Shown piece after piece: positions 15,471-23,968 of a stretch of 64,000 nt of DNA (position 1 is its first letter; each line of letters begins with the position of its first letter). The translations under genes were made by a program, and so were the position numbers. The notes under the pieces are model-generated. The model worked only from the letters and a program-made list of their open reading frames with translations. It ran no database searches and was not told the DNA's origin. The DNA is from UBA4742 sp963785815 (GTDB lineage Bacteria; Actinomycetota; Acidimicrobiia; Acidimicrobiales; Acidimicrobilacustridaceae): positions 124,001 through 188,000 of the forward strand of contig CAWAWN010000002.1 of NCBI GenBank assembly GCA_963785815.1. Reading direction: 5' to 3'.

Positions 15471-16742
15471 GTGTCCAGAATCGCGCGACATGCGAACCGG
15501 TTGGTCGTCCTGGCGGTGTTCATCACCAGCGTGGTGGGCGTCATGGCGGTCGGTGCGGCCCAGACGGCGTCGGCCGCCACCACCACCATCACCTCGTCGG
15601 GGCCGTTGACCTCGATCGGCATCTCGACCGACCTGAACTGCTCGGTGAACCACACCGGTGACACCTCAGGCGAGTTCTACGGCGGCACGGCCTGCGGCAC
15701 GCTGGTCGTCCTGGCCGGCGTCCTCTACGGCCCGGCATCGATCCCCGCCGGTGGCAGCGCCACGGGTTCGTCCGGCTACACCGCCTTCACGCCGGTCAGC
15801 CAGACGCCGGTCAGCGGCGCCGGCACCTCGGCCAGCCCGTACAGCATCACCACCGTGGTCGACCTGGGCGCCACCGGCTTCCGCCTCACCGAGACCGACA
15901 CCTACGTGGTCGGCCAGGAGGCGTACCTGACCAACGTGTCCATCCACAACTCCACCGGCTCGGGCCAGGCCGCCACGATCTACCGGGCCGGTGACTGCTA
16001 CCTCCAGAACAGCGACACCGGCCTGGGCCAGATCGACGGCTCGGCGGTGGCCTGCAAGGCCTCGCCCAGCTCGGTCTCGCCCAACCGCATCGAGCAGTGG
16101 TACCCGATCACGCCGGGCTCGCACTACATGGAGGACAACTTCGACACCGTGTGGTCCACCATCGGCCAGCAGCAGGCGTTCGCCGACACGTGCCAGTGCA
16201 CCAGCGACATCGACAACGGCGCCGGCCTGAGCTGGTCGCTGACCATCGGCGCCGGGGCCACGACCGCGGTGCAGCAGTACACCACCTTCTCGCCGCTGGG
16301 CATCCAGCCCATCACGGTGACCAAGACGGCTGACTCGGCCTCGGCCACCCCGGGTGGCAGCGACGGCTACACCATCTCCATCGCCAACCCGGGCAGCACG
16401 GCGGTGAACCTGGACACCATCACCGACTCGCTGCCGGCGGGCTTCACCTACACCGGGCCCACGACCGGTGACGTGACGGCCAACCCGACGGTGGCGGGCC
16501 AGACCCTCACCTGGGCCGGACCCATCGCCATCGGCGCCGGAGCCACGCTGCACATGCACTTCAACGTGACGGTGTCGACCACGCCCGGCACCTACACCAA
16601 CAGCGCCACGGCCACCGGCAACGGCCTCATCATCATCGGTGCCACCGACGTGGCCCCGGTGACCGTCGCTGGCGCGGCGGCCACCACCACGACGGCCGCG
16701 CCTGCCACACCGGTCACGGCCACCCCGGCCTTCACCGGCTGA
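15471..16742 (+). CDS. secreted protein with a DUF11-type (conserved repeat) domain
   Basis: 423 aa from GTG 15471, chosen for the GGAGGGAG just upstream; the frame is open 100 nt further back. Residues 1-35 are a signal peptide (LVVLAVFITSVVGVMAVGAAQTASA). Residues ~36-275 are a Ser/Thr/Gly-rich domain with several Cys (CKAS, CQCTSD) that I do not recognise. Residues ~285-390 (ITVTKTADSASATPGGSDGYTISIANPG, TITDSLPAGFTY) are a clear DUF11 repeat of cell-surface proteins. The C-terminus is a Thr/Ala-rich tail without an LPXTG motif. Likely exported or cell-wall associated; function unknown. Confidence 0.85.
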   Translation: MSRIARHANRLVVLAVFITSVVGVMAVGAAQTASAATTTITSSGPLTSIGISTDLNCSVNHTGDTSGEFYGGTACGTLVVLAGVLYGPASIPAGGSATGSSGYTAFTPVSQTPVSGAGTSASPYSITTVVDLGATGFRLTETDTYVVGQEAYLTNVSIHNSTGSGQAATIYRAGDCYLQNSDTGLGQIDGSAVACKASPSSVSPNRIEQWYPITPGSHYMEDNFDTVWSTIGQQQAFADTCQCTSDIDNGAGLSWSLTIGAGATTAVQQYTTFSPLGIQPITVTKTADSASATPGGSDGYTISIANPGSTAVNLDTITDSLPAGFTYTGPTTGDVTANPTVAGQTLTWAGPIAIGAGATLHMHFNVTVSTTPGTYTNSATATGNGLIIIGATDVAPVTVAGAAATTTTAAPATPVTATPAFTG

Positions 16743-16759
16743 ACCGGACCTCGCACGCT

Positions 16760-16795
16760 CGATGACGCCCCGGGCCCGAGCCCGGGGCGTCATCG
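16760..16795 (+). terminator. strong hairpin terminator after the DUF11 protein gene
   Basis: Perfect 16-bp stem (CGATGACGCCCCGGGC and its complement) with a CCGA tetraloop, starting 17 nt after the stop codon. No U-tract, as usual in high-GC actinobacteria. Confidence 0.8.
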
Positions 16796-16928
16796 CGTCT
16801 GCGCCTGCCTCGATCCCTCCTGTGATCAGGGGGGGCTCCACATCGCGGGGGTGCCAGCCACCGATTCGCCCCGAGCCCACCTGGTGAGATCGATGGTGGC
16901 CGGAGACGGGGATGCGCCCGGGCGCCCG

Positions 16929-16934
16929 TAGGGT
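16929..16934 (+). promoter_or_regulatory. -10-like element of the ABC exporter operon
   Basis: TAGGGT ends 6 nt before the ATG at 16941. GAGAGG in the spacer could alternatively be a Shine-Dalgarno. Confidence 0.45.
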
Positions 16935-16940
16935 GAGAGG

Positions 16941-18008
16941 ATGAGCGAGTCCAACCTGTCGACCCCGGTCGGCCCGGTGATCGAGGTCGAGGCGCTGGTC
17001 AAGCGCTTCGGCGAGGTGGTGGCCCTCGACGGCATCGATCTGGCGGTGGAGCGCGGCACGGTCTTCGGGCTGCTGGGCCCGAACGGGGCCGGCAAGACCA
17101 CCGCTGTGCGCATCCTGACCACCATCCTGAGCCACGACTCCGGCACCGCCCGGGTGCTGGGCATCGACGTCGACCAGAACCCCCAGGCGGTGCGTGAGCG
17201 CATCGGGTTGGCCGGCCAGTTCGCGGCGGTGGACGAGAACCTCACCGGCCGCGAGAACCTGCGCATGGTGGGCGAGCTGACCCACATGCCGCGCAAGACC
17301 ACCTTGCGGCGCGCCGACGAGCTGCTCGACCGCTTCGGCCTGACCCACGCTGCCGATCGTCCGGCCCGCACCTACTCGGGCGGCATGCGGCGCCGCCTCG
17401 ACCTGGGTGCCGCCCTGGTGCACCGACCGCCGGTGCTGTTCCTCGACGAACCCACCACCGGCCTCGACCCGGCCAGCCGCAACGACCTGTGGGTGGTGAT
17501 CCAGGAGCTGGTGGCCGACGGCACGACGGTGCTGCTCACCACCCAGTACCTCGAGGAGGCCGACCGCCTGGCCGACCTCATCGCCGTGATCGACGACGGT
17601 CGCAAGATCGCCGAGGGCACGTCGGCTCAGCTGAAGGCCACCCTGGGTGCGACCATCGTCGAGATCGGCACCGCCGACGCCGAGCAGACGACGCGGGCCC
17701 AGAGCCTGCTGGCCCCGGTCGGCACGGTCGAGGCCGACGGCCGGATCGTCAAGGTCAACATCAACGAAGGGGCCCGGGGCGTGCTCGACGTGGCCCGCCT
17801 GCTGGAGCAGGACGACCTGGTGCCCGACAGCTTCACCGTGCGAGAGCCCACGCTCGACGACGTGTTCCTCAGCCTGACCGGCCACAAGGCCGAGCGGGGC
17901 GACGAGCCCAGCGACGACGAGCGGCTGGGGGATCGGCCCCCCGGTGGGTCGACGAACACCGCCGGGTCGGACGGCGACCGCCCGCTGGCCGAGGAGGCCT
18001 CCCGATGA
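16941..18008 (+). CDS. DrrA-type ABC exporter ATPase
   Basis: 355 aa. Walker A GPNGAGKTT (~residue 48), Q-loop GQFAAVDENLTGREN, signature YSGGMRRRLDLG, Walker B VLFLDEPTTGLDP, and LLTTQYLEEADRLAD. The VDENLTG insertion and the C-terminal domain with the FTVREPTLDDVFLSLTGH motif are typical of the daunorubicin-resistance DrrA family. A polar ~45-aa tail after GHKAE is unusual and looks disordered. The gene overlaps the permease by 4 nt (ATGA). The pair exports a lipophilic drug or lipid; the substrate is unknown. Confidence 0.9.
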   Translation: MSESNLSTPVGPVIEVEALVKRFGEVVALDGIDLAVERGTVFGLLGPNGAGKTTAVRILTTILSHDSGTARVLGIDVDQNPQAVRERIGLAGQFAAVDENLTGRENLRMVGELTHMPRKTTLRRADELLDRFGLTHAADRPARTYSGGMRRRLDLGAALVHRPPVLFLDEPTTGLDPASRNDLWVVIQELVADGTTVLLTTQYLEEADRLADLIAVIDDGRKIAEGTSAQLKATLGATIVEIGTADAEQTTRAQSLLAPVGTVEADGRIVKVNINEGARGVLDVARLLEQDDLVPDSFTVREPTLDDVFLSLTGHKAERGDEPSDDERLGDRPPGGSTNTAGSDGDRPLAEEASR

Positions 18009-18835
18009 CCGCCACCCAGCTGTCCCCCGCCGACCTCGGCTCGGTCCCGACCAGCCTCGAGCGACGCAGCCCCTTCGCCTGGGCGGTGCGCGACTCGCGC
18101 ACCGTCACCATGCGCAACCTCATCTCCATCACCCGCCAGCCCCAGCTGATCGTCTTCTCCACCATCCAGCCGATCATCTTCGTGCTGATGTTCACCTACG
18201 TCTTCGGGGGTGCCATCCACATCCCCGGGCCCTATCCCTACGTCGACTACCTGATGCCCGGCATCTTCTGCCAGACCGTGGTGTTCGGTTCGATCAACAC
18301 CGGCATCGGCCTGTCGGACGACCTCCAGAAGGGCTTGATCGAGCGGTTCCGCTCGCTGCCCATGGCCCGCTCGGCCGTGCTGGCCGGTCGCACCCTGGCC
18401 GACCTGGTCCGCAACGTGTTCGTGGTGCTGCTCATGCTCATCGTCGGCTTCGCGGTCGGCTTCCGGGTGCACACCAACTTCCTCGGGCTCCTGGCCGGGA
18501 TCGCCGTGCTGCTCTTCTTCGCCTTCTCCATGACCTGGATCTTCGCCATCGTCGGCCTGTCGGCCCCCAGCCCCGAGACGGCCCAGGCCATGTCCTTCCC
18601 GATCCTGGCCCCGCTGGTGTTCGCCTCCTCCGCGTTCGTGTCCACCGCGACCATGCCCGGCTGGCTGCAGGTGTTCGCCAACCACCAGCCGGTCACCGCC
18701 GCCGTCAACGCCACCCGGGCCCTCATGTTGGGGGGTCCGACCGCCACCTACGTGTGGCAGAGCTTGGCCTGGAGCATCGGCATCGTGGCCGTGTTCGCCC
18801 CCCTGGCCATCCGTCGCTACCGCCGCGTCGCCTGA
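18005..18835 (+). CDS. DrrB-type ABC-2 exporter permease
   Basis: 276 aa with six membrane helices of the ABC-2 type. The family signature is visible: TMRNLISITRQPQLIVFSTIQPIIFVLMFTYVFGGAI, DYLMPGIFCQTVVFGS, then LQKGLIERFRSLPMARSAVLAGR (the coupling region), and a C-terminal NHQPVTAAVNATRALMLGG. It is translationally coupled to the ATPase gene and would form a DrrA2B2 exporter in the cytoplasmic membrane. It ends only 22 bp from the convergent hydrolase gene. Confidence 0.9.
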   Translation: MTATQLSPADLGSVPTSLERRSPFAWAVRDSRTVTMRNLISITRQPQLIVFSTIQPIIFVLMFTYVFGGAIHIPGPYPYVDYLMPGIFCQTVVFGSINTGIGLSDDLQKGLIERFRSLPMARSAVLAGRTLADLVRNVFVVLLMLIVGFAVGFRVHTNFLGLLAGIAVLLFFAFSMTWIFAIVGLSAPSPETAQAMSFPILAPLVFASSAFVSTATMPGWLQVFANHQPVTAAVNATRALMLGGPTATYVWQSLAWSIGIVAVFAPLAIRRYRRVA

Positions 18836-18857
18836 CCCCCCGCCCCGGGTCGGATGC

Positions 18858-19763
18858 TCAGAGGGCGGAGACCACCGCGGCCGCGAAGGCGTCGGGCGCC
18901 TCGACCATCGGGTAGTGGCCAACGCCGGCCAACCGGGTGACCGAGGTGTCGGGCCGGCGTTCGACCAGGCGCTCGACCATGGGCCACACGGCGATGGGAT
19001 CGGCATCGCCCCAGACCACCGAGAGCGGGGACGGGTGGGTCTCGATGGCGTGGGCCCAGCGCTCGCCGTGCTCGCGGCGGTCCTCGACGTAGCGGATGGT
19101 GCGGGGCAGGAGGCGGTTGCCGCCGCTGAGCATCACCAGATCGGCACCCGCCCGGACCAGATCTGGGTCGGGCTGCGAGGCTCCGCCGGCCGGCCCGAAC
19201 GTGCCCTCCAGCGAGCCGAGGATGGTGTCCACATCGGGAGCCTGGTCGATGGGCAGGGCGGCATCAGGCAGGTCCAGGAGGAACTTCTGGCCGTCGGAGA
19301 ACTGGGTGAGGTCGTAGTAGATGCTGCCGTTGGCCATCACCCGGCGCCCCACCTCGAAGCCGAGCGTCCCCCGATCGGCGCGGGCCAGCAGCTCGCCGGT
19401 CACCGAGTCACCGATGTCGTGGCTGAGCAGGTCGACCCGCTCGAGGCCCAGGTGGGCCACCAGCGCCTCGGTCAGGTCCGCCTGGGTCAGCAGCGAGAAG
19501 CGGTGGTCGGGCTTGGACGACATGCCGAAGCCCAGGAAGTCGAAGAGCACCACCCGCCGGCCGGCGCTCAGGGCGGGCAGCACGGCCTCGAAGTCGATGG
19601 AGCTGGTGGGGAAGCCGTGCAGCACCAGCAGGGGCGTGTCCGACGGCGTCGTCCCGGGCGCGCTGGCCGCCGGCGGCACGTCGACCACGAAGATGTCCCG
19701 GTTGCCGATGGGGAGCAGGCTCCCCCGCTGTTGCCACTCCTGGATCCGGCCGACGGCGCTCAT
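18858..19763 (-). CDS. alpha/beta hydrolase, haloalkane dehalogenase/epoxide hydrolase-like
   Basis: 301 aa from ATG 19763; the longer open frame upstream crosses vapC and is not coding. It has an oxyanion HGFPTSS, a nucleophile elbow SHDIGDS in which the nucleophile is Asp instead of Ser, the later acid in VVWGDADPIAVWP and the catalytic His in GVGHYPMVEAP. An Asp nucleophile is the hallmark of epoxide hydrolases and haloalkane dehalogenases, which form an ester intermediate. The substrate is not identifiable. It lies 17 bp downstream of vapC on the same strand. Confidence 0.8.
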   Translation of the reverse strand: MSAVGRIQEWQQRGSLLPIGNRDIFVVDVPPAASAPGTTPSDTPLLVLHGFPTSSIDFEAVLPALSAGRRVVLFDFLGFGMSSKPDHRFSLLTQADLTEALVAHLGLERVDLLSHDIGDSVTGELLARADRGTLGFEVGRRVMANGSIYYDLTQFSDGQKFLLDLPDAALPIDQAPDVDTILGSLEGTFGPAGGASQPDPDLVRAGADLVMLSGGNRLLPRTIRYVEDRREHGERWAHAIETHPSPLSVVWGDADPIAVWPMVERLVERRPDTSVTRLAGVGHYPMVEAPDAFAAAVVSAL

Positions 19764-19780
19764 CCCCAGATCCTGCCAGG

Positions 19781-20182
19781 TCAGCCCGCGCCGGGCTCGA
19801 TGCGGGTGACGGTGGAGATCCGGTCGATACCTCGGTCGAACGAGGCCACCGCACCCACTCCGGTGCTCTCCGCACAGGCCACCAGATACGCGTCGGCGAA
19901 ATCCAGGCGATCGACCTCGTAGACCTCGAGAGCTCGGATCAGGAGCGGGCGTCCCTGCGCACGGATGGATGGCAGCGCCAACAGCGCACGCAAGACGTCG
20001 GCGATCTGGCTCCTCGGCGTCCGGTAGTACGACTCCAGCACGTAGACCGCCTCGGCCAGGATCAGGTCGACCAGGACGAGGTCCTCGGCCGTGGTCAGGC
20101 AGGCCGACGCCAGCGCGGCCAGCTCCGGCGGCTCGCCGGTGAGATGGCGGATGAGGATGTTCGTGTCGACGAATGCAGTCAA
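19781..20182 (-). CDS. vapC: PIN-domain toxin (VapC)
   Basis: 133 aa. The PIN acidic residues are present: FVDTNILIRHL (Asp near residue 5), a central Glu (ILAEAVYVLE), and RLDFADAYLVACAE with GAVASFDRGIDRI at the C-terminus. These coordinate Mg/Mn for ribonuclease activity, usually on tRNA or rRNA. It overlaps the antitoxin gene by 4 nt (ATGA), the normal order for VapBC. Confidence 0.87.
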   Translation of the reverse strand: MTAFVDTNILIRHLTGEPPELAALASACLTTAEDLVLVDLILAEAVYVLESYYRTPRSQIADVLRALLALPSIRAQGRPLLIRALEVYEVDRLDFADAYLVACAESTGVGAVASFDRGIDRISTVTRIEPGAG

Positions 20183-20451
20183 TGTCGCTGCGCAGCCCGA
20201 GCCCGCCGCGCCTCGGTCCGAATCTCATCCCACGAGGCACCGCGCAGCTCATCCGGCACGGCGATGGTGCCGGCCAGCTCCAGGAAGTTCGGGGTGCGGG
20301 CCACGATGGCGTGGTCGCCCTCGACCCGGAAGATGAGCTGGTCGCCGGCCTCGAGGCCCAGGGCCTCACGCACCGCTTTGGGCACGGTGACCTGCCCCTT
20401 GGAGGTCATCCGAGCTGCTCGATCCATGGTTCTGCCCTCGGCCAGGGTCAT
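20179..20451 (-). CDS. vapB: AbrB/MazE-type antitoxin partner of VapC
   Basis: 90 aa. The swapped-hairpin AbrB domain is clear: MTSKGQVTVPKAVREALGLEAGDQLIFRVEGDHAIVAR. The C-terminus (~45 residues, Ala/Arg-rich) would wrap VapC. The ATG at 20451 is chosen because AGGAGG ends 4 nt before it. An AT-rich inverted repeat with a -10-like TACTAT lies 30-60 nt upstream, a probable autoregulatory operator. Confidence 0.87.
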   Translation of the reverse strand: MTLAEGRTMDRAARMTSKGQVTVPKAVREALGLEAGDQLIFRVEGDHAIVARTPNFLELAGTIAVPDELRGASWDEIRTEARRARAAQRH

Positions 20452-20479
20452 CCCGCCTCCTGCTCGCCGCCGCGTCTGG

Positions 20480-20509
20480 ATTCCTTACTCTTTCTCAATA
20501 GTAAGGAAT
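20480..20509 (-). promoter_or_regulatory. operator/promoter of vapBC
   Basis: ATTCCTTACT and AGTAAGGAAT form a perfect 10-bp inverted repeat with a 10-nt spacer. On the minus strand a TACTAT -10-like hexamer lies inside the repeat, so antitoxin binding would block transcription. The segment is strikingly AT-rich against its surroundings. Confidence 0.6.
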
Positions 20510-20561
20510 TCTGATCCTCGAGGCAACCGATCCGCGGGGCGGTGGCGTCCTACCGGCGACC

Positions 20562-21147
20562 ATGGACCTGGTGGAGCCCGACCTCTCGGCGGATGCCGTC
20601 GACCCGACGGAGGTGATCCCGGCCTCGGCGCGGAGCGGACCGGATCGGCTCGACGCCCTCTACGCCCGGCACCGCTCCGCCGCCTTCGGGTTCGCCTACC
20701 TGCTGTGCGGCGACCGGGACCGGGCCGACGACGCCGTGCAGGAGGCGTTCGAGCGGGTGATGCGCCGCGGCGGACGCCTCCGGCGACCTGAGGCCTTCGG
20801 CGCCTACCTCAACAAGACCGTGCTCAACGTCGTTCGCTCCCGGGCCCGCAGCGAGAGCCGAGCCCGGGCCCGCGAGCTGCGCCATGCCACCGAAGCCGGG
20901 CACCTACGGGGCCCGGTCCCCGCCCAGGCCGCGGCGATGCCCGCCCCCGACGCCGACCCCGACGGTCGGCTGTGGGCTGCCCTGCAGGACCTGCCCGACC
21001 GCCGAGCGCGCCGCCGTGGTGTGCCGCGTCTGGCTCGACCTGTCCGAAGCTGAGGCGGCCCGGGTGCTCGGCTGCCGGCCGGGCACGGTCAAGTCCCTGC
21101 TGTCGCGCGGCCTGGCCTCGATACGGGAGACGATCACCGATGGATGA
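20562..21147 (+). CDS. ECF RNA polymerase sigma factor (SigE/SigM-like), frameshifted
   Basis: Region 2 (LYARHRSAAFGFAYLLCGDRDRADDAVQEAFERVMRR) and the linker are in one frame; region 4 (ERAAVVCRVWLDLSEAEAARVLGCRPGTVKSLLSRGLASIRE) is in another. One surplus C in about 21000-21004 (GACCGCCGAGCGC) explains the shift, and the corrected join reads LQDLPDRERAAVV, as expected for the family. The corrected length is ~194 aa. The stop codon overlaps the start of the next gene, a single-span membrane protein, by 8 nt, the usual arrangement of an ECF sigma factor with its membrane partner. Confidence 0.8.
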
Positions 21148-22297
21148 GCCCCTCGACCTCGAAGCCCGCCTGGCCGCCATGGCCGGACGGCGGGTGGCCG
21201 CCAACGACCGACCGGCGGGCCTGACCGACGCCTCCCGTCGACGCATCCGCCGCGGCCAGCGCATCGGCGCCGCGGTGGCCACGCTGCTGGTGGTGGCCCT
21301 CTTGGCCGGCGGCGTGGCCCTGGCCCGCAGCGGCCGCCAGCCGGCCACCACGGTGCGGGTGGGGCAGGCCACCGGTGCCCCCCAGTGCGATCCGCCCGAC
21401 CTCCCGCCCGGCTTGGCCGACCAGGTCCGGGCCCTGGCCCGGTTGGGGATCCGCGTACCCGGAGAGACGCCCCGGGCGCTCGTCGTGCACGGCCCGACCA
21501 CCCCCGCCCCGGCCACACCGAGCACCTCGGCGGACCGGTCCGCAAACACCGTCCCGACCCCGGCGGCGGCCTGGGAGGTCGTGATCAGTGGCGAGCACTT
21601 CGTCCCCGAGTTCGTCCCACCGGGGTACACCGACCCCTCACCGCACATGGCCAGCAGCGAGAGCTGGGACCTCGACGCCAACTTGGGGGTGATCGGATCC
21701 GCCATCCCGGGCCCGAGCGCCAGCCAGCTCGCGGCGGCGGGCCCGGCGACGGCGGTGGCCCTCGACAACGGCTGCGTCCCGAGCTCGTCGTCCACCACGA
21801 CCCTCGGGCTGGGACTGCGCACCTCGACCTCGAGCACCGAGACCCCCGTCACCACCCCGTCGACCCTTCCCGCGGCCGGGACCGCGCCCGCCTGCGTGGG
21901 CTCGCACGTCTCGGTCGACGCGACCACCGACCACGCCGCCTACGCGCCTGGCCAGACGGTGACCATCACCGTCACCATCCGCAACCCGGGTGCACCGTGC
22001 CAGAACTCCTCGAAGGCGGACCCCATCGACTCCTGTCCCCTGCTCAGGGTGACCGACCCGTCAGGCCACACCGTGTACGACCCCGGCGTGTTCTGCCCCC
22101 TCCCGCTCACCATGGCGGTGGTGCCCTCCGGCTACCACCGCGGGACGACCTTCACCTGGAAGGTCGGACAAGGCGCCGACACGTGCACCGGCGCGTCCTG
22201 TGATGGCGGCGTCGCCACCGGGACGTACACGATCACCCCCGCCAACCCCGAGATCGCCGGCATCCAGGTCCACGCCACCACCATCCGCATCACCTGA
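21140..22297 (+). CDS. single-span membrane protein, sigma-factor partner candidate
   Basis: 385 aa from ATG 21140, overlapping the sigma gene. Residues 1-40 are cytoplasmic and basic; one transmembrane helix follows (IGAAVATLLVVALLAGGVAL); the rest is extracytoplasmic and Pro/Thr/Ser-rich. The last ~130 residues (ATTDHAAYAPGQTVTITVTIRNPG, YTITPANPEIAG) resemble an intracellular-protease-inhibitor (BsuPI-like) beta-sandwich. Four or more Cys could form disulfides. Position suggests control of the sigma factor, but I see no recognised anti-sigma zinc motif (HxxxCxxC), so that role is inference. Confidence 0.7.
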   Translation: MDEPLDLEARLAAMAGRRVAANDRPAGLTDASRRRIRRGQRIGAAVATLLVVALLAGGVALARSGRQPATTVRVGQATGAPQCDPPDLPPGLADQVRALARLGIRVPGETPRALVVHGPTTPAPATPSTSADRSANTVPTPAAAWEVVISGEHFVPEFVPPGYTDPSPHMASSESWDLDANLGVIGSAIPGPSASQLAAAGPATAVALDNGCVPSSSSTTTLGLGLRTSTSSTETPVTTPSTLPAAGTAPACVGSHVSVDATTDHAAYAPGQTVTITVTIRNPGAPCQNSSKADPIDSCPLLRVTDPSGHTVYDPGVFCPLPLTMAVVPSGYHRGTTFTWKVGQGADTCTGASCDGGVATGTYTITPANPEIAGIQVHATTIRIT

Positions 22298-22396
22298 CGC
22301 CGGACGCGCCTCCGATGGGCTCCTCGACGCCGCTCCGGGCTCACCGGTGACAGGATGGGGCGCAGCCAACCGCCGATGGAACCCAGGGGGATCGTC

Positions 22397-22777
22397 GTGG
22401 ACGTCCGCAACGTGGCCGAGGTCGAACCGGAAGTCGAGCACAACGGCACGGTGCCGGTGTGGTGGCTCATCCGACCCGAGGAGATGAAGGCCATCACCGA
22501 CGGGGGCTACCTGGAGCTGGCCAACGAGTTCGAGGTGGCCGTGGGTGGCGAGGTCTTCCCCCACTCCCACCCGACCCACGAGTTCTACTTCGTCATGACC
22601 GGCGAGGGCACCATGGTCATCGGCGGCGAGGAGCGGCCGGTGAAGCCCAGCGACCTGGTGTACATCCCACCGGACACCGTCCACAGCCTGCGCACCCTCG
22701 GCGACCAGCCGGTCCACTGCTTCTGCTTCGCCGTCGGGGTCAAGGGCGCCGGCGGCATCGACTACACCAACCACTGA
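22397..22777 (+). CDS. small cupin-domain protein
   Basis: 126 aa from GTG 22397, preceded by AGGGGG; the frame is open to 22355. Cupin motif 1 is present as HSHPTHEFYFVMTGEGTMVIGG, with two His and a Glu for metal, and motif 2 as DLVYIPPDTVHSL with the last His. Single-domain cupins of this size include dioxygenases, isomerases and sugar-binding proteins; no more can be said. It is followed 24 nt later by a serine hydrolase gene. Confidence 0.8.
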   Translation: MDVRNVAEVEPEVEHNGTVPVWWLIRPEEMKAITDGGYLELANEFEVAVGGEVFPHSHPTHEFYFVMTGEGTMVIGGEERPVKPSDLVYIPPDTVHSLRTLGDQPVHCFCFAVGVKGAGGIDYTNH

Positions 22778-22801
22778 GCCGACGTCCGGCAAGGGGGGAC
22801 C

Positions 22802-23953
22802 ATGGCCACCATCGACGGCACCTGCGACGAGCGCTTCGCGCCCGTCCGCGACGCGTTCGCGGCCAACTTCGACCAGGGGCTCGACCTCGGCGCGTCGGTG
22901 TCGATCATCCTCGACGAGACCCCGGTGGTCGACCTGTGGGGCGGCAGCCTGGACGGCACCACCGAGGCGCCCGGACCCACGCCGTGGCAGCGCGACACCA
23001 TCACCAACGTGTGGTCCACCACCAAGACCATGACCGCCCTGTGCGCGCTGGTGCTGGCCGACCGGGGCGAGCTCGACCCCTCCGCCCCGGTGGCCCGGTA
23101 CTGGCCCGAGTTCAAGGCGGCCGGCAAGGAGTCGGTGACGGTGGCCCACCTCATGAGCCACTCGTCGGGCTTGTCGGGCTGGCAGGAGCCCATGGCCCCC
23201 GAGGACCTCTACGACTGGGACCTGGCGTGCGCCCGACTGGCCGCCCAGGAGCCGTGGTGGGAGCCGGGGACGGCGTCGGGCTACCACGCCGTCACCCAGG
23301 GCTACCTGGTGGGCGAGGTCATCCGCCGAATCGACGGTCGGTCCGTCGGTCGCTTCTTCGCCGAGGAGGTGGCCGGACCGCTGGGCGCCGACTTCTTCAT
23401 CGGCACACCCGCCTCGGCCGACGATCGCGTGGCCCGGGTCCTCCCGCCCCCCTCGCTCGAGGACCAGATCGCCGGCGCCGACCCCGACAGCATCGCGATG
23501 CGCACCCTGTCGAACCCGCCCCTGTCGGCCGAGCAGTCGTGGACCGAGGCGTGGCGTCGAGCGGAGATCCCCGCCGCCGGCGGCCACGGCAACGCCCGCT
23601 CGGTGGCCCGGGTGCAGGCGGTGCTGGCTCACGGCGGCACCCTCGACGGCGTGCGCCTGCTCTCGGAGGCCGGCTGTCGTCGAGCCCTCGAACCCCAGGT
23701 CCAGGGCGTCGACCTGGTGCTCGGCGCGCCCCTGCAGTTCGGCCTGGGCTACGGCCTGATCACGCCGGACACCCCGCTCAGCCCGAACGCGAACGCCTGC
23801 TTCTGGGGTGGCTGGGGTGGATCGCTGGTGGTCGTCGACATGGATGCCCGCATGTGCTTCGCCTATGTGATGAACAAGATGGGCGAAGGCACCATGGGCG
23901 ACCTGCGGGCCGTCAACCTGCTGTTCGCCGCCTACGGCGCACTGGCCGGCTGA
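22802..23953 (+). CDS. serine hydrolase of the class C beta-lactamase/EstB family
   Basis: 383 aa, no signal peptide, so probably a cytoplasmic esterase and not a resistance enzyme. The nucleophile motif SxxK is STTK near residue 77; the second motif Y-x-N appears as SGYHAVTQGY with the catalytic Tyr; the third region is GWGGSLVVVD. The SxxK and Tyr motifs with MSHSSGLSGW match the EstB/LACTB-like esterases. The substrate is unknown. An SRPBCC gene follows 15 nt downstream on the same strand. Confidence 0.88.
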   Translation: MATIDGTCDERFAPVRDAFAANFDQGLDLGASVSIILDETPVVDLWGGSLDGTTEAPGPTPWQRDTITNVWSTTKTMTALCALVLADRGELDPSAPVARYWPEFKAAGKESVTVAHLMSHSSGLSGWQEPMAPEDLYDWDLACARLAAQEPWWEPGTASGYHAVTQGYLVGEVIRRIDGRSVGRFFAEEVAGPLGADFFIGTPASADDRVARVLPPPSLEDQIAGADPDSIAMRTLSNPPLSAEQSWTEAWRRAEIPAAGGHGNARSVARVQAVLAHGGTLDGVRLLSEAGCRRALEPQVQGVDLVLGAPLQFGLGYGLITPDTPLSPNANACFWGGWGGSLVVVDMDARMCFAYVMNKMGEGTMGDLRAVNLLFAAYGALAG

Positions 23954-23968
23954 GGCCAGGGCCGCCAC

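Noticed and set aside
19764..20369. Upstream extension of the dehalogenase-like hydrolase
   Set aside because: It crosses vapC and vapB in a different frame and shows no hydrolase sequence.
22802..23953. Beta-lactamase resistance gene
   Set aside because: SxxK family, but no signal peptide and EstB-like features; an esterase is more likely.
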